16,817 nucleotides of DNA from assembly GCA_030527565.1 (NCBI GenBank), contig JAUNAO010000002.1, positions 1 to 16,817 of the forward strand, given 5' to 3'. The notes beneath the pieces were generated by a model, which was not told where the DNA came from, did not search any database, and saw only the letters and a program-made list of their open reading frames with translations. The DNA comes from Candidatus Saccharimonadota bacterium (lineage in GTDB: Bacteria > Patescibacteriota > Saccharimonadia > Saccharimonadales > Saccharimonadaceae). Every line of letters begins with the position of its first letter. Position 1 is the stretch's first letter. Positions 1 to 6,169 of this stretch are shown in pieces. The translations under genes and the position numbers were made by a program.

Positions 1-63
1 CGAATTGGGGCGCTTAAGGGATGACTAGATGTTGCACTTGGAGGTAGAATCCAGGTCATTCCT
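1..63 (+). ncRNA. rnpB: possible 3' end of RNase P RNA (partial)
   Basis: No convincing coding frame covers this stretch. Three short blocks appear in the order expected near the 3' end of bacterial RNase P RNA: CGCTTAAGG (11-19; compare CGCTTGAGG in typical type A RNAs), AGATG-TTGC (27-36) and GGTAGAATCC-AGG (42-54; compare the conserved GGTACAGAAYCC-GG of the P4 3' strand). The first two blocks match well. The third lacks two bases and the usual GGCTTA is changed, so the resemblance is partial. The 5' part of the gene would lie outside the window, so the P4 pairing cannot be tested here. The -35 box of ftsK follows at once. It could simply be intergenic sequence. Confidence 0.3.
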
Positions 64-64
64 C

Positions 65-93
65 TTGTGTTTTTCTCAAAAGTGTGCTATAAT
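65..93 (+). promoter_or_regulatory. ftsK promoter (leaderless)
   Basis: TTGTGT (65-70), a 17-base spacer and TATAAT (88-93), with the extended -10 TGC at 85-87. The ftsK ATG at 102 starts 8 bases after the -10 box, so transcription should begin at or within a base or two of the start codon. No Shine-Dalgarno sequence precedes the ATG. Confidence 0.75.
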
Positions 94-101
94 TAAGGTA
101 T

Positions 102-2282
102 ATGCCGAAGAAAAGAAAAACGACAAAATCCCGATCGAGGGGGACAAAAAAAGAAGCCCCTGTTAAACACGAACTTCCCGGCGGTTTTTGGCGTCAAATC
201 GTCGCCATCTTGATGATCGCGCTCTCTGTTTTTTTCATCGCAACTTGGTTCGGTCATGGCGGCAACGCCCTTAACATCGTCCATAAATTCATTGAATCCG
301 GCCTCGGCGGAGCGGCCTATTTTATCCCAGTCCTTCTCATTTATCTTGCCGTAAAAATTTTCCGCTCCGAAAACAACCGCGTCGCACCTCCGGTCTACTT
401 TGCCTCGGCCCTCATGCTCCTCTGGCTTTCCGGCATCGCCGCCCTCTGGAGCAACGGTGGCATGATCGGCAGTTGGTTTAACGGCCTCATGCTCCAAATC
501 CTCGACCAAGCCGCCGTCATCTTCATCTACATCGTCCTCATCCTCGTAACCTCCCTTTTCCTCTTCCAGATCTCCCCGGTCACTCTCGTGAAGAACTTAA
601 AAAACTTATTCACAAAAAATCCACAAGCCGTGGAAACCGAAAAAGACGCGAAAAAGCCGTCTAAAAAATTTGGTCAGCTCGAAATTAAAGTTAACTCTGG
701 CCTCGGCGGCGAACCGACTCCGCAACCATCCGGCAAACTTCTAAAAGTCCCAACAAAAACCATGGAAACGAAAGCTCCGGAGACAAAGGAACCAACCGCT
801 CTCGTCGCCGTGAACGATCCGGACTGGAAAATGCCTTCGACCGATCTTCTCGAAAAGAAACAGTCCCCAGCCGACGCTGGTAATATTCAGCAAAACGCCT
901 ACGTCATTAAATCGACTCTCTCCGAGTTCGGCATCGATGTCGAAATGGAAGGCGCGAACGTTGGCCCACGTGTAACCCAGTACACCATGCGTCCACCATC
1001 CGGCGTCAACCTCAGTAAAATCCTCGCCCGCGATAAAGAGCTCGCCCTAAATCTTGCCGTCGATAAAATCCGTATCGAAGCCCCAATCCCGGGAACAAGA
1101 TCGGTCGGCGTCGAAATCCCGAACGCTCGTTCGGCCGATGTTCGCCTCCGCGGCGTCCTTGACAGCGATGAATGGAAAAAAGCCAAAGACCCACTAACCT
1201 TTGCCGTCGGTAAAGATATTTCCGGTAAAGCCGTCGTCGCGAATCTCGCGGAAATGCCACACCTCCTAATCGCCGGTACAACTGGTTCCGGTAAGTCTGT
1301 TATGACGAATACTCTAATCTCGTCGCTCCTCTACCGTAATGCTCCCTCCGACCTTAAACTAATTATTGTCGACCCGAAACAAGTCGAAATGGCCCAGTAT
1401 AACGACATCCCACATCTCCTCACCCCAATCATCACCCAAACCGACAAGGCTCTCTCGGCGATGAAGTGGGCCGTCGGCGAAATGGAACGCCGCTATTCTT
1501 TGATGGCCGAAGAGCGCGTAAAAAATATCGCCGACTATAACGCAAAAATGTCGAAATCGACCGCCGAAGACAAGAGCGAAAAAATGCCATACATCGTCAT
1601 TATTATCGACGAGATGGCCGACCTTATGATGATGGCTGGCAAAGATCTCGAAATGCTCATCGTCCGTATCGCCCAGAAGGGTCGTGCCGCCGGTATCCAT
1701 CTCGTCCTCGCGACCCAGCGTCCAGAGGTTAAGGTTATTACCGGTCTTATTAAGGCTAACATCCCGGGTCGTATCGCCTTCGCCGTCGGTTCTCGTATCG
1801 ACTCCCAAATCATGCTTGACCAGGGCGGCGCCGAGAAACTTCTCGGTAAGGGTGATATGTTGCTCCTAACGACCGAAATGATGGGTAAGCCTCGCCGTAT
1901 CCAGGGTGCTTGGGCTTCCGATGACGACATTAATAAAGTAACTGATTATCTCCGTCTCCAGCGCGCCCCTGAATACAATGACGAAGTTGTCGCACAAACT
2001 GTCGCGATTAAAGGCATGGGCGGCGATACCGGTATGGGCGACCTTGGCCGTCGCTTCGATCCGAACGATCCAATCGTCCGCAAAGCCGTCGAGATTAGCC
2101 TCAACAAAGGTAAATTCTCTACCGCCATGCTACAAACCTACCTCGGTAAGGGCCATGGCTTCGTTTCCGGCCTCGCAATTTGGTTCGAAGACATCGGTGT
2201 CATCGGTCCCCAAAACGGCAACAAACCTCGCGAACTCCTGATCTCTTCATTGGAAGAGTTCGACCAGCTAGCGAACACGTAA
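102..2282 (+). CDS. ftsK: DNA translocase FtsK
   Basis: This is a membrane-anchored ATP-driven DNA pump that clears chromosomes from the division septum. The 726-residue protein has a basic N-terminal tail, four or five hydrophobic segments (about 32-50, 70-87, 97-116 and 136-157), a short charged linker, and the FtsK/SpoIIIE motor. Walker A is GTTGSGKS at 392-399 and Walker B is IVIIIDE at 498-504. The C-terminal 60 or so residues resemble the winged-helix gamma domain, including FEDIGVIGPQ and KPREL, which in known FtsK proteins reads KOPS sites and contacts XerD. The N-terminal and linker regions are shorter than in E. coli and close to the Bacillus SpoIIIE size. The start at 102 fits the promoter and gives a sensible MPKKRK N-terminus. 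The gene appears monocistronic. Its last two codons and stop lie inside the left arm of a 15-bp inverted repeat. Confidence 0.97.
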   Translation: MPKKRKTTKSRSRGTKKEAPVKHELPGGFWRQIVAILMIALSVFFIATWFGHGGNALNIVHKFIESGLGGAAYFIPVLLIYLAVKIFRSENNRVAPPVYFASALMLLWLSGIAALWSNGGMIGSWFNGLMLQILDQAAVIFIYIVLILVTSLFLFQISPVTLVKNLKNLFTKNPQAVETEKDAKKPSKKFGQLEIKVNSGLGGEPTPQPSGKLLKVPTKTMETKAPETKEPTALVAVNDPDWKMPSTDLLEKKQSPADAGNIQQNAYVIKSTLSEFGIDVEMEGANVGPRVTQYTMRPPSGVNLSKILARDKELALNLAVDKIRIEAPIPGTRSVGVEIPNARSADVRLRGVLDSDEWKKAKDPLTFAVGKDISGKAVVANLAEMPHLLIAGTTGSGKSVMTNTLISSLLYRNAPSDLKLIIVDPKQVEMAQYNDIPHLLTPIITQTDKALSAMKWAVGEMERRYSLMAEERVKNIADYNAKMSKSTAEDKSEKMPYIVIIIDEMADLMMMAGKDLEMLIVRIAQKGRAAGIHLVLATQRPEVKVITGLIKANIPGRIAFAVGSRIDSQIMLDQGGAEKLLGKGDMLLLTTEMMGKPRRIQGAWASDDDINKVTDYLRLQRAPEYNDEVVAQTVAIKGMGGDTGMGDLGRRFDPNDPIVRKAVEISLNKGKFSTAMLQTYLGKGHGFVSGLAIWFEDIGVIGPQNGNKPRELLISSLEEFDQLANT

Positions 2283-2388
2283 TAACTTTCTAAGCGAAAC
2301 GTAAAGAAAATGCGAAGCTCGCATTTTCAGAGGCGAGCCCTGTGAAGACAGGCGCGAGACGGGTTTCGCGTGGAAGTTATTACGTGTT
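2274..2388. repeat. structured inverted-repeat element, 115 bp, 15-bp perfect arms
   Basis: The left arm AACACGTAATAACTT (2274-2288) and right arm AAGTTATTACGTGTT (2374-2388) are perfect reverse complements 85 bp apart. Inside lie GCGAAAC (2294-2300) paired with GTTTCGC (2363-2369), a perfect 10-bp hairpin with an AGC loop (2306-2328), and CCTGT-GAAG-ACAGG (2339-2352). A competing hairpin is GCGAGA-CGGG-TTTCGC (2354-2369, one G-U pair). As RNA this would fold into a branched, cloverleaf-like structure. There is no T-run, so it is not a standard intrinsic terminator. The left arm contains the ftsK stop codon and the right arm touches the -10 box of the next gene. It may be a MITE-like or REP-like repeat, or a structured 3' UTR. 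No target-site duplication is apparent, and no second copy was noticed in this window. Confidence 0.6.
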
Positions 2389-2393
2389 ATAAT
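2385..2393 (+). promoter_or_regulatory. extended -10 promoter of RhuM/Fic gene
   Basis: TGT-TATAAT spans 2385-2393. No good -35 box is visible at 17 bases (around 2365-2370). The ATG at 2401 follows after 7 bases, so the transcript is predicted to be leaderless. The -10 begins on the last base of the inverted-repeat arm, so cruciform formation or protein binding to the repeat could affect it. Confidence 0.6.
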
Positions 2394-2400
2394 AAGATGA

Positions 2401-3378
2401 ATGAACGAGGTCGAAATCTACAAACTCGAAAAGGGTGAAATTGTTTTTAACGTCGATAAAAATTCTGAGACTATTTGGGCTAGCATCGATCAGATCGCTA
2501 GCCTTTTTAACGTCACCCGCCGCTCGATCGAAATCCACATTAAAAACATCTTCGCCGAAGGGGAATTACTCGAAAATCGAACCGCGAAAGATTCTTTCGT
2601 AGTTCGCCGCGAAGGCAGTCGTGACGTCCGTCGTAAACTAAAACTCTACAATCTCGACGCTATTATCTCTATTGGCTACCGCGTCAACTCGAAAAAAGCG
2701 ACCGATTTTCGCATCTGGGCAACGACCGTCCTCCGCAATTATTTAACCAACGGCGTCGTCATCAACGAACGTAAGCTCTCCGAACTCGACGCGAAAAAAC
2801 TCCGCGAAGTCGAAAACATGATGGGCGTCATCCGCCGCCTCATCGCCCACCAAGCCCTCGACGTTGGCGAAGCAAACGGCATCCTCGAGATCATCAGTAA
2901 ATACAGCGCCAGCTTCAAGATGTTAAAAGAATACGACGAAGGCTTCATTGACCTCTCCGACTTAAACTCAAACAATCCAAAACTCACCAAACACCTCGAA
3001 CCCTTAACCTGTGAGAATCTGATTAGCGAACTAAAACGCACCTCAAACGGTGGGGAATTATTCGGCGAGCCGAGAGACGGCGACCTCGAAACCATCCTCG
3101 CGAACCTTAATACCAACACCGAAACCAAAATCAGCGAACGCGCCGCCAACCTCCTCTATAACCTCATCAAAACCCAACCCTTCCTCGAAGGGAACGAACC
3201 AATCGCCGCCCTCCTTTTCGTCGTCTTCCTAACCCTAAACAACCATCACCTCGCCAAAAACGGCGAAACCAAAATCAGCGACCGCGCCTTAACTGCCCTC
3301 ACTCTCCTCATTTCCGAATCAAAACCAGCCGAAAAGCCCCTCATCCTCTCCCTGATCCAAAAACTCCTCGATGAATAA
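2401..3378 (+). CDS. RhuM-family protein fused to a degenerate Fic/Doc domain
   Basis: Residues 1-126 match the RhuM ('virulence protein') family: WASIDQIASLFNVTRRSIEIH looks like a DNA-binding helix-turn-helix, and YNLDAIISIGYRVNSKKAT then RIWATTVLRNYL are family hallmarks. RhuM modules are often fused to a Fic/Doc domain. Here residues 244-325 keep that fold signature (ERAANLLYNLI, then ISDRALTALTLLISESKP). Fic enzymes transfer AMP or other phosphates using a HxFx[D/E]GN[K/G]R motif. Here it reads QPFLEGNEP at 259-267: the catalytic His is Gln259 and the Lys-Arg pair is Glu266-Pro267, so enzymatic activity is probably lost (inference). The length is normal for the fusion and no frameshift is seen. 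No antitoxin gene is adjacent. It has its own promoter and a predicted leaderless start. An ATG at 2397 is out of frame. Confidence 0.85.
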   Translation: MNEVEIYKLEKGEIVFNVDKNSETIWASIDQIASLFNVTRRSIEIHIKNIFAEGELLENRTAKDSFVVRREGSRDVRRKLKLYNLDAIISIGYRVNSKKATDFRIWATTVLRNYLTNGVVINERKLSELDAKKLREVENMMGVIRRLIAHQALDVGEANGILEIISKYSASFKMLKEYDEGFIDLSDLNSNNPKLTKHLEPLTCENLISELKRTSNGGELFGEPRDGDLETILANLNTNTETKISERAANLLYNLIKTQPFLEGNEPIAALLFVVFLTLNNHHLAKNGETKISDRALTALTLLISESKPAEKPLILSLIQKLLDE

Positions 3379-3400
3379 AAACCGCCCCGAGGGGGGCGGT
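3377..3400 (-). terminator. intrinsic terminator of the minus-strand gene
   Basis: ACCGCCCC (3381-3388), loop GAGG and GGGGCGGT (3393-3400) form an 8-bp GC-rich hairpin. Read on the minus strand, it is followed by TTTTTA (complement of 3376-3381). The plus strand has no T-run after the hairpin, so it mainly serves the gene ending at 3406. It starts directly at the stop codon of the RhuM/Fic gene. Confidence 0.8.
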
Positions 3401-3405
3401 CGCGC

Positions 3406-3810
3406 CTAGATGGCTGATGTTTTGGTTTCTTTGGCTTGGATAAAACTTGTTTTGTCTTCTCCGAGTTTCCTTTCGATTGCAAGCCCGCCTTCATTACTTA
3501 CTGTGTTTGAAATATGCAAATAATAATAGCGAGAAACTTGTGTTCTCGGCTGGAAAGGTTCCTCAAACCGAGCAATAAACCGCTCGACCTCTTCTTTGGG
3601 GAGTTCTACCTCCTTTATGATGAGGTGGTTTTTAATTGGACAACCTTGGCAACCGCGCGAGCAATTCAAAACATGGACAATATCCTTGTCACATTTTCTC
3701 GCTCGCCGCGCTGAGCATGGCTTAGGAGGCAACCATAACCGGCGAAGTATTAAATACATCTCCACAATTATGATAATACTAACAACCCAAAACCCGATAA
3801 AGTACTTCAT
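3406..3810 (-). CDS. small membrane-anchored cysteine-rich protein, unknown function
   Basis: The family is not recognised. The 134-residue protein has one N-terminal hydrophobic helix (about 4-22) followed by RRLW, so the rest is probably cytoplasmic if the positive-inside rule holds. Next comes a cluster of five cysteines at 32, 40, 50, 54 and 57, ending CSRGCQGCP, which could bind a metal or an Fe-S cluster. Residues 67-134 are charged and soluble. The gene looks real because it has a consensus minus-strand promoter with a 17-base spacer, a purine-rich GGGGG ribosome-binding stretch upstream of the ATG, and a terminator just past its stop codon. It is divergent from the polytopic membrane protein at 3952. 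Met18 is a less likely start because it would cut the hydrophobic helix. Confidence 0.75.
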   Translation of the reverse strand: MKYFIGFWVVSIIIIVEMYLILRRLWLPPKPCSARRARKCDKDIVHVLNCSRGCQGCPIKNHLIIKEVELPKEEVERFIARFEEPFQPRTQVSRYYYLHISNTVSNEGGLAIERKLGEDKTSFIQAKETKTSAI

Positions 3811-3834
3811 CTTCTAACCCCCGTAAAATAGACT

Positions 3835-3883
3835 ATCTAGTCTAGCTAGATTGGATGAAATTATACTACATTTTCTAGAAAAT
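3835..3883. promoter_or_regulatory. two CTAG-centred palindromes, candidate operators
   Basis: A perfect 14-bp palindrome ATTTTCTAGAAAAT (3870-3883) fills most of the spacer between the -35 and -10 boxes of the minus-strand promoter. A second dyad, ATCTAG-N5-CTAGAT (3835-3851), lies just past its predicted start site. Four CTAG tetranucleotides fall within 42 bp. This placement is typical of repressor operators; the binding protein is unknown. Confidence 0.5.
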
Positions 3884-3888
3884 TTCAA
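3860..3888 (-). promoter_or_regulatory. promoter of the minus-strand cysteine-rich gene
   Basis: On the minus strand, TTGAAA (complement of 3883-3888), 17 bases and TATAAT (complement of 3860-3865). Transcription should start near 3853, giving a leader of about 43 bases before the ATG at 3810. Confidence 0.75.
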
Positions 3889-3899
3889 TATCCACGCCA

Positions 3900-3928
3900 T
3901 TGTCAAATCGCCATTTTTTCGTTATTAT
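3900..3928 (+). promoter_or_regulatory. promoter of the polytopic membrane protein gene
   Basis: TTGTCA (3900-3905), 17 bases and TATTAT (3923-3928). It is back to back with the minus-strand promoter, with only 11 bp between the two -35 boxes, so the pair may be co-regulated. The leader is about 17 bases and holds AAGGAG (3941-3946), 5 bases before the ATG. Confidence 0.65.
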
Positions 3929-3951
3929 TTAACCATAAGCAAGGAGCAAAA

Positions 3952-5313
3952 ATGCATCACCTCGTCGATCAAATTCAATCTAATCTTACAAAATTAACCG
4001 CCCCAAACCTCGTGCGCGTCGTTTTGCGTACCCTGATCGGCGCCGTTTCGACCGCCGCTGGCATCGGCATCCTCTTCATCCTCATCGGTGAGTGGGGCGA
4101 AGCCCAAGGCAAAATCATGCTCTCGACCCTCGCCGCAATCGGTGCCTGCCTCCCGTCTCTGATTTTCGCCCGCGTCTTCAACGATCCGAACAAACGCCTC
4201 TTTGCTCTAACCGGCTTCTTCTTCACCGCCCTCCTTCTAGTCAACTGGCTCATCGACATCTGGGGTGGTCAGTCCTTAAACAGCTCCGCCCTCGTCATGG
4301 GCTTTATCTTAACCGCCGCCGGCTGTTGCTTCGGCTCAATTTCCGCCCGCGCCCGCCGCGAAAAACACAAAAACCTCGCCATTTTCGCCGACCTTGGCAT
4401 CCTTTTCTGTTTCATTACGAGCCTCTACTCGGCCATCGCTGTTTTCGACCTTGATAACATCGCCCTCATGACAACCGTCCCAGTCCTCACCATCCTCATT
4501 CCGCTTGGCGCCGCCCTCCCAGTTGACATCTACCTCTCCCTCGAAAAACTCCCCCAGCTCAAAGTCCCGGCCCGCGTCGCTACGATCGTTACGCTTGCCT
4601 CGAGCGCCCTTATCTACATCACTCAAGTCGTCCAGGTCAACCTCCTCGCCGCTTTCGAAAACCGCTGCTACGGCCTTAACATCTGCACGACCGAAGCCTT
4701 CACCCCACCGACCATCCTTATCCGTCTCACTATCCTCGCCAGCTTCCTTACTTTCATGATGGTCCCGATCCTCTTAACCGAATACCTCTCGAACCGCAAA
4801 GACCGCGAAATTTACCGCTTCGCCGCCCTCGCGACCCTCCTTGTCTCGACTGGTATCATCTCAACCATCATCCTCATCGGCGATATCGGCGACCAAATCG
4901 TCTTCCGCCTCCTCGCCGCCGCGAGCACCGCTATCTCCCTGACCTTCTTCCTTTCCGTCTTCCTCCGCATCAAACCTCTCGAAAAGAAAGTTAACAACTT
5001 CCTCTGGGCTACCACCTTCGCAACCATCGCCCTCGGCCTCGACACCATCCTCATCATCTTCGCTGCCGATCAAGGTCTCCCAAATTTCTTCGTCCGCCTC
5101 TTTGTCGTCCTCTGGATTCTCGTTATCACCGGCTCAATCATCGCCCCAATCATGAACCGCATCGCCCGCTCAAAACACCCAGAACCCCTCGCTGCGACCC
5201 CGAAGAAAAAACTCCCGGGTTGGGCCATCGCCCTCATTATCCTCGGTACTATCTCCCTCGCCCCAGCCATCCTCATCGTTCTCCTCGTCTTTATCCTCCT
5301 TAGCTTCCTCTAG
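3952..5313 (+). CDS. polytopic membrane protein, unknown function
   Basis: A 453-residue protein made almost entirely of hydrophobic helices, about 12 or 13 of them (roughly 22-45, 56-72, 84-100, 110-130, 145-163, 168-188, 208-232, 255-278, 290-310, 318-338, 350-370, 377-399 and 425-452). They are separated by short basic loops such as ARARREKHKN (near 131-140) and SNRKDREIYR. No transporter signature, conserved charged transmembrane residue or enzyme motif was recognised. Overall shape would suit a transporter, flippase or polymerase-type membrane protein, but nothing in the sequence decides this. Start choice is supported by AAGGAG 5 bases upstream. It has its own promoter and no clear terminator: the next promoter begins 8 bases after the stop. 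Codons are very strongly C-ending (CTC, ATC, GCC). Confidence 0.85.
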   Translation: MHHLVDQIQSNLTKLTAPNLVRVVLRTLIGAVSTAAGIGILFILIGEWGEAQGKIMLSTLAAIGACLPSLIFARVFNDPNKRLFALTGFFFTALLLVNWLIDIWGGQSLNSSALVMGFILTAAGCCFGSISARARREKHKNLAIFADLGILFCFITSLYSAIAVFDLDNIALMTTVPVLTILIPLGAALPVDIYLSLEKLPQLKVPARVATIVTLASSALIYITQVVQVNLLAAFENRCYGLNICTTEAFTPPTILIRLTILASFLTFMMVPILLTEYLSNRKDREIYRFAALATLLVSTGIISTIILIGDIGDQIVFRLLAAASTAISLTFFLSVFLRIKPLEKKVNNFLWATTFATIALGLDTILIIFAADQGLPNFFVRLFVVLWILVITGSIIAPIMNRIARSKHPEPLAATPKKKLPGWAIALIILGTISLAPAILIVLLVFILLSFL

Positions 5314-5320
5314 AAAAGCA

Positions 5321-5349
5321 TTGACATTTTGAAGAAAGTGTGCTATAAT
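5321..5349 (+). promoter_or_regulatory. consensus promoter of the 71-residue gene
   Basis: TTGACA (5321-5326), exactly 17 bases and TATAAT (5344-5349), with TGC extending the -10 at 5341-5343. This is the closest match to the sigma-70 consensus in the window and predicts strong expression. The start site is expected near 5356. Confidence 0.85.
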
Positions 5350-5355
5350 AGAAAG

Positions 5356-5427
5356 ATAGGGGGAGCACCTTAATAAGGTTATTTTTCGATGACATTTCTA
5401 GGACTCCCCTAAAAATAAAGGAGGTCC
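5356..5427 (+). promoter_or_regulatory. structured leader with alternative pairings, candidate riboregulator
   Basis: The leader is about 77 bases long. AGGGGGAG (5358-5365) can pair with CTCCCCT (5404-5410, one bulged G). The hairpin ACCTT-AAT-AAGGT (5367-5379) sits inside that pairing. Alternatively GGACTCC (5401-5407) can pair with GGAGGTCC (5420-5427, one bulged G), which buries the Shine-Dalgarno sequence AAAGGAGGT (5417-5425). The two pairings share 5404-5407 and so exclude each other, an ON/OFF arrangement for translation. No known riboswitch class was recognised. Confidence 0.45.
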
Positions 5428-5432
5428 ACATC

Positions 5433-5648
5433 ATGAACAAGAACGTAAACGAATTCGCGATTACCATCAAAATCCATCTTACACCCGACCAAGAGGTCAA
5501 AGTCGACGATGTCGAAGTTAGCCCGGTCAACCGAAAGGATATCAACGGCGAATACGGCGATATTATTGCCTCTGGCATTATCAAACCCGTTGGCGGCCCC
5601 GAGCCGCGCTTCATAGAACCACTCAAACCCGAAGACTACATGGACTAA
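5433..5648 (+). CDS. small acidic protein, unknown function (71 aa)
   Basis: The family is not recognised. The protein is acidic and soluble, with no transmembrane segment or signal peptide. Residues 7-31 (FAITIKIHL then EVKVDDVEVSPV) look like beta strands; a proline-rich tail ends PLKPEDYMD. There are no cysteines. It is a complete single-gene transcription unit with a consensus promoter, a structured leader, a strong Shine-Dalgarno sequence (AAAGGAGGT) 7 bases before the ATG, and an intrinsic terminator downstream. This makes it very likely to be a real, well-expressed gene despite its size. Confidence 0.8.
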   Translation: MNKNVNEFAITIKIHLTPDQEVKVDDVEVSPVNRKDINGEYGDIIASGIIKPVGGPEPRFIEPLKPEDYMD

Positions 5649-5673
5649 CCACACCGAAAAATAACCACTCTCT

Positions 5674-5700
5674 AAATCCCTGGTTCGCCGGGGATTTTTT
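5674..5700 (+). terminator. intrinsic terminator with UUCG tetraloop
   Basis: AATCCCTGG (5675-5683), loop TTCG and CCGGGGATT (5688-5696) form a 9-bp stem with one G-U pair, followed by a T-run to 5700. It separates the 71-residue gene from the rpsF operon. Confidence 0.92.
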
Positions 5701-5711
5701 CTCTCTACCCC

Positions 5712-5740
5712 TTGACTTTTCCCCTAATCTGTGCTACAAT
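5712..5740 (+). promoter_or_regulatory. promoter of the rpsF operon
   Basis: TTGACT (5712-5717), 17 bases and TACAAT (5735-5740), with TGC extending the -10. The start site is expected near 5747, giving a leader of about 75 bases. Confidence 0.85.
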
Positions 5741-5757
5741 GGAAATATTATTAGCTC

Positions 5758-5804
5758 AGCAAACAAGCCCCCTCAATGTACGAACAAAGAGACCTGTGTT
5801 TGCT
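5758..5804 (+). promoter_or_regulatory. rpsF leader stem-loop, possible ribosomal protein autoregulation site
   Basis: AGCAAACA (5758-5765) and TGTTTGCT (5797-5804) form a perfect 8-bp stem closing a 31-base loop, ending 6 bases before the Shine-Dalgarno AAAGGAG (5811-5817). Leaders of rpsF operons in many bacteria carry an S6:S18-binding hairpin with a conserved CCG. No CCG is present in this loop, so the position supports autoregulation but the known motif is not confirmed. Confidence 0.45.
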
Positions 5805-5821
5805 TTAACCAAAGGAGTATT

Positions 5822-6163
5822 ATGAAAGCATACGAACTTTCTGTACTATTTCATCCCGACCTCGAGATGAATCTTGATCCTAGCCTCGACAAGGTCAAGA
5901 AATTGATCGAGGTTAGCGGCGGCAAAATCGTTAAAGAAGAGAACGACGGCAAGAAACGCCTTGCTTACGCAATCTCTGGCAACGAATTTGCAGTCTACTA
6001 CTACATGGATTTGGAACTTCCAGCTGAAGCTCCAGCAAAGATCTCGTCTACGATGAATATCAACGACGAAGTTCTCCGCTATCTCCTCGTCAAGACCGAC
6101 GAACGAAGGACAAAAGCAGCAGCAAAAGCTGAAGAAGAATCTAGCGAAGAAAAAGGAGAATAA
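5822..6163 (+). CDS. rpsF: 30S ribosomal protein S6
   Basis: S6 sits on the platform of the small ribosomal subunit and pairs with S18, encoded two genes downstream. The 113 residues show the family pattern: YELSVLFHPD at the N-terminus, GKIVKEENDGKKRLAYAI in the middle, and INDEVLRYLLVK near the end of the fold. A Lys/Ala/Glu-rich tail (about 95-113) follows, as in many S6 proteins. Start is fixed by AAAGGAG four bases upstream of the ATG. First gene of the operon; the Shine-Dalgarno of ssb (6152-6158) lies in its last codons. Confidence 0.97.
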   Translation: MKAYELSVLFHPDLEMNLDPSLDKVKKLIEVSGGKIVKEENDGKKRLAYAISGNEFAVYYYMDLELPAEAPAKISSTMNINDEVLRYLLVKTDERRTKAAAKAEEESSEEKGE

Positions 6164-6169
6164 CTTATC

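Noticed and set aside
93..509. Long open frames antisense to ftsK and other genes
   Set aside because: They overlap clearly identified proteins and have no promoter or ribosome-binding site. The strong C-ending codon bias of the real genes removes stops from the opposite strand.
3377..3400. Terminator for the RhuM/Fic gene on the plus strand
   Set aside because: The hairpin has no T-run on the plus strand side; it fits the minus-strand gene.
3514..3817. Plus-strand open frames opposite the cysteine-rich gene
   Set aside because: The minus-strand gene has a consensus promoter, a hydrophobic N-terminus and a matching terminator; the plus frames have none of these.
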